DNA of 64,000 nt, taken from NCBI GenBank assembly GCA_963575745.1, contig CAUYUJ010003016.1:1-64000 (forward strand). Direction: 5' to 3'. Both the position numbers and the translations under genes were made by a program. How positions within the stretch are numbered: position 1 is the first letter of the stretch; every line of letters begins with the position of its first letter. The DNA comes from Prorocentrum cordatum. Its lineage: Eukaryota; Sar; Dinophyceae; Prorocentrales; Prorocentraceae. Below, one piece after another: positions 42,881 to 51,478 of the stretch. The notes beneath the pieces are model-generated. The model saw only the letters and a list, made by a program, of their open reading frames with translations, searched no databases and was not told the DNA's origin.

Positions 42881-43110
42881 CAGGCTCGAGCTGCGAATTG
42901 GAGATGTACTTCGTGTAGCCATGGCGAGAAATGTGTTTATTTGCCGTGGGTTCGTAATTGTACATACCCAAAATACTAAGGGAGGAGGCCGGCCAGCCGA
43001 GGGACGGGCTGGCGCTCGCGCATTTCTCCCAACCGCAGCTAAGACAGCTGCGGGTATGTATCTGCTAGTGTCGCTGAGGCTACGCAAGGGGTTACTACTA
43101 AATCAAGTGT
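42881..43110. other. short intergenic spacer
   Basis: Nothing recognised between the decayed minus-strand region and the TCA microsatellite. Confidence 0.5.
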
Positions 43111-43190
<80 letters not shown>

Positions 43191-43216
43191 TATCATCATC
43201 GTCATCATCATCATCA
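43111..43216. repeat. (TCA)n microsatellite
   Basis: About 35 ATC/TCA units with three interruptions near the end. Confidence 0.95.
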
Positions 43217-43447
43217 CCACCAGGGTGAACAATGCCAGCATGCGGCGAGTGTCACCCTGACGCCTCTTGCTCGCAGTCCCGTCGCCATGAGCTGACATGG
43301 CGCGGCCTACGAGATGCGCGGCGAAGGAAGCAGACAAACCACAATGGTGTAAAAGTGAAACAGGGCCTTACCCGAATACACCCGCACCGGTCGACAGAGG
43401 GTGGCTTCGGGCAGTTGTCTCGAGCCAAAGCGGCTACGGAACACTGG

Positions 43448-43580
43448 TCCTCCTCCTCCTGCTCCTCCTCCTGCTCCTCCTCCTCATCCTCCTCCTGCTC
43501 CTCCTCCTCCTCCTCCGCCTGCTCCTCTTCCTCCTCCTCCTCCTCCTCCTCCTCCTCCTCCTCCTCCTCCTCCTCCTCCC
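43448..43580. repeat. (CTC)n microsatellite
   Basis: About 44 CTC/CCT units with occasional TGC and ATC variants. Confidence 0.95.
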
Positions 43581-43889
43581 CTCCCTACTCATCCCACCAT
43601 TGCCCTAGCCTATGCCTCCCCCTTCATCAGTCTGCCCTTCCAACTAACTCCCTCACAATATCTGTCATCTCGCGCTGCTGCGTTGCGAATTGGGTCCGGC
43701 GGAGCAGGAAATCATATGTGATCCAAAGTGACCCCCCCAACGCATCTGGGATCGACCCCCCCCCCCACCCTGGATGGATACAACCGTGAGCCTCGCGAAG
43801 GCCTCGCGAATGGGATCGCTCCCCACCCCCTTCTGTGGTCGTGGCGTGGTGGTTGGTGCTGGTGCACCCCCCTACCCCTGTGGGCGTGG

Positions 43890-44185
43890 GTGGTTCGTCG
43901 TCTTCGTCGTCGTCCGTCGGCGTCGGCGGCGTCGGCGTCGTCCGTCTTCGTCGGCGTCGGCGGCACATGCGACGGCGTCGGTGTCTCCGTCGGCGATGGC
44001 ATCGACGTCTCCGTCGGCGGCGTCGTCGGCGTCGTTGTCGTCGTCGTGGCAATCGCCGTCGCCGTCGCCGTCGCGGTCGCCGTCGCCGTCGCCGCCGCCG
44101 CCGCCGTGGCCTTCGCCGTCGTCGTCGTCGTCATCATCGGCGTCGGGGTCGGCGTCGGCGTCAGCGTCGGCGTCGTCGTCCCCAT
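43890..44185. repeat. (CGTCGG/CGTCGC)n degenerate array
   Basis: Hexamer-like repeats of CGTCGG, CGTCGC and CGTCGT; open frames through it on both strands (Asp/Gly-, Arg- or Ser-rich) are artefacts. Confidence 0.9.
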
Positions 44186-44272
44186 CCCCTCTTCCATCTG
44201 GGGGGAGGGCCTGCGAAACCCTGGGACCCCTCCCATCTGGTAGGGGGGGCTTGTGAACCCTCGACCCATGAT

Positions 44273-44323
44273 CATATATATATATATATATAAGTATATA
44301 TATATATGTATATATATATACTG
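44273..44323. repeat. (TA)n tract
   Basis: Alternating TA with a few interruptions. Confidence 0.95.
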
Positions 44324-45599
44324 CAAGCACTGCGGACTGCAGTGAATGACTGGACGCGTCATGCCTGGCATAACGCACCTGAGGGCACTAGCCATTTAGG
44401 ATCTGCGCGGCCCATCACAAGCGCATTCAAACGAGCGCGGCTCAAAGCTCGGTGAAGGTGACGGGAATACTCAGTGCTTCGATGCCTGCCAGAAGGTTTA
44501 GGGGAGCACGTGGATGCAGCAAACAGCTGTACGTCTACTGCTATTGTATATCCTTCTCCCCCTCCTCCCCCCATCCGACCTCACACCCGCCCGACCTCCT
44601 CCGTGCTCCTCCACCCTGGCGCCAACCTCCAAAAATACTTGTTCCTTCTCTCAGACGTCGCGACCAAACGGGGCAACAACAAGTTCTGCTACTACTCCCG
44701 CCGGCCCGAACACCAGGGCCGCTGGACTAGAGACCAGGCTCGGTCGAGTCCTCCTCGAAACGCTGCTGGATATTCAAGCCGCTGGGCCCAGCGACCGACC
44801 TCAGGATGCATTGCAGTAGAGGCATGGGCGTCCATCTCGTCCTCCTCCCTCCCGCCTTCCCTCCTTCACTTCTTTCTTCCCATCATCCGTCCAAACCTGA
44901 CCTGACAAGAACGGGAAGCGAATGTTCGAACGTTCGTTGCAGGTGTGGCATCACATGGGGACGTCAAAGCTGGAACGCTTGTGCGAACAGGAGGGGGCTG
45001 CGCGTTGCCCAAGTCAAGGATCCCTCGAAAATATACGACGCTTGCGCTCCCGAGGCGCAGATCCCTCGTAAAGCACAAGCGATACGCGCCTCCGAGGCCA
45101 CGACCCATTGCAAAGTACTCTGGGTTCATGCCTCGGCGACCAGGACCCACAGAAGTGCAGCCAGATTCACGCCCTGGAACCGCTATTACTTGTACTGTGC
45201 GCAAGCGGTCAGTTACCACGCGGCCCCCGCGTCCACATTCAAAATCCCGAGCTATCCGCCGTCCCCTTGGGGTTCGGTCCGGCTGGCTTGCAGGGGGGGG
45301 GATCCGGTTAAACGGACTAGATCCCTCACCCCTCCCAAGAATGCCCAGGATGCCTCCGACCGTCTCCGGCCACTCCAAGATGCTCCAAGACGGCCCATTA
45401 TATTTTGAATACGACTGGCGATAACCCCAAGACGGTCCAAGAGGCCTGTAACATGAAGCCCTCTTGGATCCCTCTGGCGCCGTTTCCGGGGCCTCTTGAG
45501 CTGTCTTGGGGCTGTGTAACCCGAATTCGGGATAAGGAGATGGAAAATCTAGTGACCTTCGGTCCATCCCGCCACCGTGCCCAGGCATTGAGAATGAGA
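44324..45599. other. intergenic DNA, no gene recognised
   Basis: A 374-residue minus-strand frame (44,866-45,990) crosses this stretch but half of it is translation of the CTTGGG array, so I do not call it. Between 45,000 and 45,180 there are three related blocks around ATCCCTCG and CTCCGAGGC that suggest an old tandem repeat. Confidence 0.5.
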
Positions 45600-46110
45600 C
45601 GAAGTGAAAGTTCGTTGGGCTCTCTTGGGAGGCTTCTCGCGGGCCGTTTTGGGTCCTCTTGGGGCCTCTTTTGGGCCACTTGGGGGCCTTTTGGGGCGTC
45701 TTGGGGGCCTCTCGGGGGCCTCTTGGGACCTCTTGAGCGCCTCCTGGGGCCTCCTGGGGCCGTCTTTGGGCGGGATGCTCCGATTTTCGATTCGGGCTCT
45801 CCCTCTTGGGCCCCTCTTGGGGCCCTCGTGGGCCTTCTTGGGAGCCGCTTGGGCCGTCTTGGCGCCCTCTTCGGCCGTCTTGGGCGCCTCTTGAGAGTCT
45901 CTTGGGCCGTCGCGGGTCGGTCTTGTCTTGGACCGTCTTCGACGCCGCGAAGACGAGAAAATCGTATATACTAAAAGTATACGTTTTCACATGGGAATTT
46001 GACGATCTTGGCCTCTTGGGCCCTCTTGGGGGTGCTCTTGGAGGCCCCTGGGGCCGTCATGCGGGCCCCCTGGAGCCGTCCTGTGGTCTTCTAGGGACCC
46101 TCTTGGGCGC
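45600..46110. repeat. CTTGGGGCC-type degenerate array
   Basis: Dozens of 9-12-base units such as CTTGGGGCCTCTTGGG and CTTGGGGGCC. The same family occurs in reverse complement at 47,560-48,140 and weakly at 49,325-49,400. Confidence 0.85.
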
Positions 46111-46170
46111 TCCAAGAGCGATCTGAACACAAAGGCGGCCTGGAGCCAACGCCAACTCCATTTTTTAGAG

Positions 46171-47062
46171 GATGTCCCGAGCAAAACGGCCAATTTAGAA
46201 ACCTATCTTGACATGAACGGGAAGCGCGTGAAATCGAAGAGCCTGGCAAGAACGTGCACCAACATTAATGTCGCATGTCGCCTAGGCGCTCTTCCCGACC
46301 GTCCACAAGGGGTACCAGGTGGAGTTCACTACCCGCGCAAGTTCAGACGTGGCCCTCACCCGAACTCCCAAAAATATGCCAGATAGGGTTCACTAGCCGC
46401 GCAAGTTGAGACGTGGCGCTCGCCCGAAACGGACGGAAAGAATAAGATTCTGCAAGGAAATATGAAAACGCGAAATACCGCGATATAAATGTACGTGCAA
46501 GGATCTCTCCGATAGTACCGACTGAGACCGGATGAGCCGAACAGCTATAACATATGTGGACGGCGGGCGGGGGCTGATTCCCGCGGAGGATCAGGGCCAA
46601 CACCAGCTAGAGTTCACTCCTCGCCTGAGTTCAGCGACGCTACTAACTGACATGGGCAGCCAGCTCCACCTGGCACCCCGCGTTGAATCGGTGAGAGATG
46701 AACTCGCGCGGAGAGTGAACTGAACCTGCTGTGGTGTAATCACCAGCGTAATGGTCTGCAGCCCCTGAAGCGATTCGGTCGAATGATGGCTCTGATTGGT
46801 GTCTGGCTCCTGTTCCTGATTCTGTGTTCCTCCGCGACATGCGACATCACTCTTCTGTGAATCCCATCTGGCAGGTCAACATCCTATTGTTTCGAGGATG
46901 TCTCAGGCGAGAGCCCCTTTTTTGCAGATCCGAAGATTCCGCGACCGATTTCAGTATCCCCATGTTGTGAAGATGTCTCAGGCGAAATCGTCATTTTTAT
47001 ACAAAAAGCCTTAAACGATAGCCTCCAACATCTCCATTTTGTGAGGATGTCTCAGGCGAAAT
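46171..47062. repeat. diverged GATGTCTC satellite units
   Basis: GATGTCYCRRGCRAAA cores at 46,171, 46,897, 46,972 and 47,045, the last three spaced about 75 bp. They resemble the GATGTCTCGAGCGAAACG units at 34.3-36.2 kb. Between 46,210 and 46,890 no gene is seen, only a second weak duplication (AGTTCACTACCCGCGCAAGT near 46,324 and a similar block near 46,388). Confidence 0.65.
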
Positions 47063-47559
47063 GGCCATTCTGGGGAATCCGCCTGGGGCTGACGGAGGAG
47101 CAACCCCGAGACCTTCCCCCCTCTGCACTCCCCCCAATTGATAAATATTTCCCTCCGGGTCTGCACCAACGTCCATCGCGCGACTCTTCGAGTCTAAGCG
47201 CGCTTCCCGTCATCCGCCAACGCCCGGCCAGGATGCGATCAGGAGCCCCATATAAAGGTTTTCCCTTAAGAAAAACGGTCCACGCTCCTCGTTCCTCGTT
47301 CGCGCTTCCCGTCATCCGCCGACCCTGTCGGCGTGTGTGAGGGGCTTGGCTGTTCAAGTCGTCGTCTCCGTCAGTCGTCGTCTCCGTCGTCCCCTTTCCC
47401 TGCGCCCTCCCCCTCAAGCTTGTCAGCGAGAGAAAATCTAGCAACATCGTAATCGAGTCGAAGGGAAACCCCTTCCCTTTGATCCCTTCCCCGCGCCGGG
47501 GGGCCGGGAGGTGGGTCCTGGGAGGTGGTCCCGGGGGCCCTGGGGCCTCAGAAAATACC
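47063..47559. other. intergenic DNA, no gene recognised
   Basis: Holds a TTCCCGTCATCCGCC block twice (about 47,205 and 47,306) and TCAGTCGTCGTCTCCGTC-like repeats near 47,360-47,390. Otherwise nothing recognised. Confidence 0.5.
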
Positions 47560-48140
47560 AAGACAGGCCAAGAGTGTGCCAAGAGCCCGCCGAGACGGTC
47601 CAAGAGGGTCCCTAATCGCCAAATGATCGGTCCAAAACGCCTTCACGCTCTCCAGACTGCCCAGGAGGCCTCCAGGACGCCCCAAGACGCCTCCAAGAGC
47701 ACTTCCGAGAGGGCCCTAAGCGGCCAAATTCAATGACTTTCAAATTTGGGCGTTCTCGCCTGTTCCACTTCCCGCCGCTCCAAAACCGCGCCAGAGGCCC
47801 CCAAGATCTCCCAAAGACTGCCCAAGAGGCCTCCAAGAAGGCCCCCAAACAGCCCAAGAGGACCCCAAGGCAGCCCAAAACGCCTCCAAAACGGCCCCAG
47901 ATGCCCCCAAGACGGCTCCAAGAGCGCGACCAGACGGGGGACCCGAACTGACATTTCGAGCCAAGAGGCTCCGTAGGCCCCTAGAGGTTCCCCAGAGGCC
48001 CCAAGAATTAAGCCCACTAGAGGTTCCAGGGAAGCCCGAAGAGGCCCCCAAGAGGCTCCCAGGAGGCCCCAAAGAGGCTCCCAAGAGGCCCCAAATTCCT
48101 CCCCAGCGGCACCAGAGAGACTTCCGAAGAGACCCCAAGA
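47560..48140. repeat. CCCAAGAGGCC-type degenerate array (inverse of 45,600-46,110)
   Basis: Units such as CCCCCAAGAGGCTCCCA and CCAAGACGGCTCCAAGAG. Orientation is opposite to the array at 45,600-46,110. Confidence 0.85.
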
Positions 48141-48180
48141 ACCATCCCTGAGCACTCTGGCCCACGTCAGCGTCGTCGTC

Positions 48181-48204
48181 GTTGCCGCCGCCGCCGCCGC
48201 CGTT

Positions 48205-48261
<57 letters not shown>
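48181..48261. repeat. (CGC)n then (CGT)n microsatellite
   Basis: CCG units to about 48,203 followed by about 19 CGT units. Confidence 0.95.
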
Positions 48262-48339
48262 TCCCTTCAGGGTCGGCGGCACCCAGGAAGGCCTTCGCAA
48301 TATAACACATTAGCCGTTTTGGGCCCCAAACAGTGTGCT

Positions 48340-48745
48340 AACGCACTGTGGAGGTTGAAGACATGTTATGTAACTATGTAGGCTACGTAGTGCAAGCTAT
48401 GGTGTGTACGCTTTGCGGTGTCAGCTATGTGGTGCAAGCTACGTTGTGCACGCTATGCGGTGTAAGTGATGTCGGGCCAAGTATGCGGTGCGGCATATGC
48501 GATATTGGTTATGGTGTGTAAGCCATATGGTGCAAGCTATGTGGCGTACGATATGTGGGGGTGAGCTATATGGCGTGAGCTGTGTTGCGTAGTGTTGGTG
48601 GCGTGAGCTGCGTAGTGAATGTGGTGTAAGCTAACCATGTTGTGCAAGCTATGTGGTGTACGCAATATGGTGTGAGCTGTGCGGTGTGAGCAGTGTGGTG
48701 AACGCTGTGCGGCTTCAGCTATGGTGTGCAAGCTATGTGGTGGAA
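48340..48745. repeat. degenerate GCTATGTGGTGTAA tandem array
   Basis: About 25 imperfect 14-18-base units of the form (A)GCTATG-GGTG(C/T)AA, with the unit drifting along the array. Confidence 0.85.
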
Positions 48746-48751
48746 GCGCAC

Positions 48752-49115
48752 GGGGCACCCAAGTGGCGCCAACCTGCGGGCACGGGTGCCAACGAGGCGA
48801 AACCTCACCGAGCGGGCGCGGGCGCCAACGAGGCGAATGCACGGAACATCTACCCAGCGCAGGGGCGCCCACGTGCGGGCACGGGCGCCAGCGAGGCGAA
48901 ACCTCGGCAAACCCACCCAGCGCAAGGGGCGCCAACGAGGCGCTACCGAGCGGGCACGGGCGCCAACGCGGCGAACCCTCGGGAAATCCACCCAGCGCAC
49001 GGTGCGCAAGGCGCCCACGTGCGGGCACGGGCACCGACGATGCGAAAACTCTGGAAACCCACCCAACGCACGGGACGCCCACGAACGGGTAATGGCGCCA
49101 ACGTGGCGAAAACCC
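48752..49115. repeat. 60-70-bp tandem array with GGGCGCCAACG core
   Basis: About six units containing CGGGCACGGGCGCCAACG and ACCCACCCAGCGCA; the open frames on both strands are repeat translations. Confidence 0.85.
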
Positions 49116-49449
49116 GGGAACCGCATTAAGAAAGCCAAGTAAGAACCCCGAGGTGAAAGCACTGACCTGAAGGCCTCAACAGTTCCACGGGAGGGAGGCG
49201 GACTATGTTCAAAACGCTGAACGTTACGTTCTGCTAGCGCCGCGCAAGTTTGCCTCAAACCCCCAACTGTTACATGGAAACCCCTCCTCCTGGACCTGGA
49301 CGGGGGGGTCCGCGACGCGTTGGAGCGTCCAAGATGGCCCAAGACGGTTCCAAGAGCGCCTCCGAGAGCCCAAGTTGACCTCCAAGATGGCTTAAGACTC
49401 CTAGAGGCCGCAATAACGAATCAAGACGGCCACAGGTGGCCACAGAGTC
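49116..49449. other. intergenic DNA at the copia border
   Basis: Contains one diverged unit of the 38.7-kb repeat family (49,205-49,275) and a short CCAAGA-type run (49,325-49,400). The copia element's 3' border should lie near the end of this stretch but no LTR edge could be fixed. Confidence 0.45.
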
Positions 49450-49834
49450 GAAAACAAGCTGGTAAGCTTAGGTATGTGTTACGCTTTAAGCGTTGCCATA
49501 TCCCAGGCTTTGGCTCATATCGCATGAGCAAGAGAGCAAGACGAAGCATGGGATCTGGAGTAAAGGATAGGATGGGCATCGTCAATGGAAAAGGTATTTT
49601 CCGATCTCTGATGCAAGTCGTGCGCCTCGGTGAGGCACAATCACATATTTGGCCGGGCCCGGCTTGAGCCAGGCACGGCAGCGGTACATGCTCGATTTAT
49701 ACCTCGCCTTTAACCTTCTCCGTTTAAAGTCGGAGGGGGAGGAGACGAGCAGGCACCGCACTTCTACATTATGCGGAAAAACAGTGCTAAGCAGCAGCGG
49801 CTGCCTACAAGGAAAGGGCGCGCGAGTAGCCTCG
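49450..49834 (-). other. 3' non-coding part of the copia element
   Basis: Follows the RNase H stop on the element strand. It has two hairpins close to the stop, a GGTATAAATCG TATA-like sequence (about 49,697-49,707) and no ORF. It may include the 3' LTR, but without the 5' copy this cannot be shown. Confidence 0.4.
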
Positions 49835-49887
49835 CTACCGGCGAGTTTCCTCGCTATTAAAGCGCACCTGCCCGCGGGTTTCCCCGC
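49822..49887. repeat. three 14-base hairpins around the copia stop codon
   Basis: GCGAGTAGCCTCGC (49,822-49,835), GCGAGTTTCCTCGC (49,841-49,854) and GCGGGTTTCCCCGC (49,874-49,887). Each has a 5-bp stem and a 4-base loop; the fourth pair is A-T in the first two and G-C in the third. The first two lie 5 bases apart, a double-hairpin arrangement spanning the end of the ORF. Confidence 0.85.
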
Positions 49888-50722
49888 TAGCTCGGGAGGC
49901 AGGGCCGTCCTGAGACGACCTGCCCGCCCTATACGGTGTATGTTTCTTCAGCTCGTGCTTGAAGGATTGCTGGCCGGCCATTACTTGTAGGAGCAACGCG
50001 CGGTCAATACTACCTTTGGTATGACCATCGGCAGTCATATCCCGCGTGTCACACCATTGAACGCTTTCAACGATTCCGCGCTCCATCATCTGGCGGATCC
50101 AGCTAATGTGCCCAAGCAGAGTACATTCTGTGGGCTTCTTCAGATCTTTGCTAGACAAAGACTTGAAGACAGACTCGGCATCAATAGTCAGAGTGACTTT
50201 GATACATAGACCACCCATTTCCAATATGTTCTTTAACTGTGTGGGGGTCAATGGTCCCGAGTGTAGCTCGTGGAGCGTTACAATGGTCGGGTAGCAGTCT
50301 TCCAAGTTGTGGGCTGCTGCCAGTGTTTCCGCAGAGTAGCTCGAACGCACCTGCAGTCGATGAGACTTGCAGTATGCGTCCACCAGGTGCACGACGGGTT
50401 TCCCCGCTTGCGTGTGGCCACGCCTCAGCAGGTTAGCCCCGCGGATACCATAGCCTTTGACTTCGTCGTCTTCATCTCCGTTGAGACGACGATAGCCAGA
50501 ATCGCTATGCAGGTCGACTTCTCCTGTTGGGGTCATAGCTTGATACACGATCTTCTTCGGACCTGCCTGTAGTTTTCTGGTAACCGCGTTTAGTCGTCGT
50601 ACCTGGATGTTTGTCGGTTCCTGGATACGTTGTAGTGAGACAACATAGACCATCAACCATACCTGCGTGATCAACGCATAGGCTAGAGCGCCACGAAGAC
50701 TGACGAACATATCAGAAATCGT
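49835..50722 (-). CDS. copia RNase H and C-terminus
   Basis: Continues the RT frame directly after an in-frame TAG (50,723-50,725). It shows FVSLRGALAYALITQVWLMV, then the RNase H residues: DLHSDSGYRRL (Asp), SSYSAETLAAAH (Glu), LTIDAESVFKSL (Asp) and CDTRDMTADGHTKG (Asp), the order of copia RNase H, which degrades template RNA. The tail is basic and partly encoded by the 14-base hairpins (SGETRG, SEETRR), here in a different frame from those in the gag part. The first Met at 50,710 is not a likely natural start: the segment is part of pol. Confidence 0.85.
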   Translation of the reverse strand, partial: TISDMFVSLRGALAYALITQVWLMVYVVSLQRIQEPTNIQVRRLNAVTRKLQAGPKKIVYQAMTPTGEVDLHSDSGYRRLNGDEDDEVKGYGIRGANLLRRGHTQAGKPVVHLVDAYCKSHRLQVRSSYSAETLAAAHNLEDCYPTIVTLHELHSGPLTPTQLKNILEMGGLCIKVTLTIDAESVFKSLSSKDLKKPTECTLLGHISWIRQMMERGIVESVQWCDTRDMTADGHTKGSIDRALLLQVMAGQQSFKHELKKHTPYRAGRSSQDGPASRASGETRGQVRFNSEETRR

Positions 50723-51478
50723 CTATGTCGCTTTGCTCTCAGGATCAGCTCCTGTAAGTTCTGGATGTGTGATAGGACGAAGCTGTTTGATGTATTCGTC
50801 CTGATCAAGAGTGACGCTCCCATCATCGGTCTTGTTATACCGAACGGCACAATTTGTGTATGTGTGCTTGTTCAGTTTGCACTTCCCAAACGTATCTTCA
50901 ACACACTTGACATACTTGTCAATAGCCTCTTCCTTCCCAGTCATATTGATGTCATCAACGTGCTTGGCTGTCAAGAGGTTTGGGCTCATCTCGAACTCTT
51001 CGTCGTATGAAGTAGGCTGTAGCCCAAAGCTCCTAGTGATGGACCTGAGCTTCAGCGAGAATGCCCTGGGAGCATCCTTCGTGCCCGTCCCCGGCTTCAG
51101 ACACCGAAGACAATGCTTTGATTCGTCATATGACTCAAAGCCTGGCAGCGTGCGAAGGACAGCTGCTGACCCAGGTGGTAGTGCGAAGCACACCACGCGC
51201 TCTTTCTCGCCCGTTGCCGCGGCGAGCTCGCCATAGGTCAGTCCCTTCAAGAAAGCCATGTTGATGTCCAGGGAAGCGATGATCCAAGCTTTGTTGCATG
51301 CGGCAGAACTTGCGAGCAGTCTCTGGCTTGACCTCCTTGCCGTGCCAGAGAAGGTTTCGACATCAAAGGCTTCAAGGTCCATAAAGCCACGGAGTACCAA
51401 GCGCAACCTGATCGTCCTTTCCATTTCGCCCTTTTCGTTCTTGACAAACTTCCATTTGTATACGTAGCGTGACGTCAT
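50723..51478 (-). CDS. copia reverse transcriptase
   Basis: Copia-type RT: SRYVYKWKFV, IRLRLVLRGFMD, ETFSGTARRSSQRLL, IIASLDINMAFLKG (motif A Asp), LKPGTGTKDAPRAFSLKL, TAKHVDDINMTG (V-D-D catalytic pair) and LNKHTYTNCAVRY. All catalytic aspartates are kept. It overlaps the end of the integrase frame at 51,475-51,478 and is displaced from it by one missing base near 51,490: codons for SNIMTSRYV are recovered just upstream in this frame, so it was one continuous pol. It ends at a TAG that interrupts the same frame as RNase H. Confidence 0.88.
   Translation of the reverse strand: MTSRYVYKWKFVKNEKGEMERTIRLRLVLRGFMDLEAFDVETFSGTARRSSQRLLASSAACNKAWIIASLDINMAFLKGLTYGELAAATGEKERVVCFALPPGSAAVLRTLPGFESYDESKHCLRCLKPGTGTKDAPRAFSLKLRSITRSFGLQPTSYDEEFEMSPNLLTAKHVDDINMTGKEEAIDKYVKCVEDTFGKCKLNKHTYTNCAVRYNKTDDGSVTLDQDEYIKQLRPITHPELTGADPESKAT

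Noticed and set aside
43728-44395. Arg-, Asp- or Ser-rich ORFs around 44 kb
   Set aside because: Translations of the CGTCGG array.
44866-45990. 374-codon minus-strand ORF rich in Pro/Lys/Gly/Arg
   Set aside because: Half of it is the CTTGGG array; the rest has no recognisable domain and the frame looks kept open by composition.
48653-49342. ORFs on both strands at the 48.7-49.3-kb repeats
   Set aside because: Open in several frames and on both strands through the 60-70-bp tandem array.
49450-49834. A defined 3' LTR of the copia element
   Set aside because: No second copy in the window and no clear TG...CA borders or polypurine tract, so an LTR cannot be claimed.
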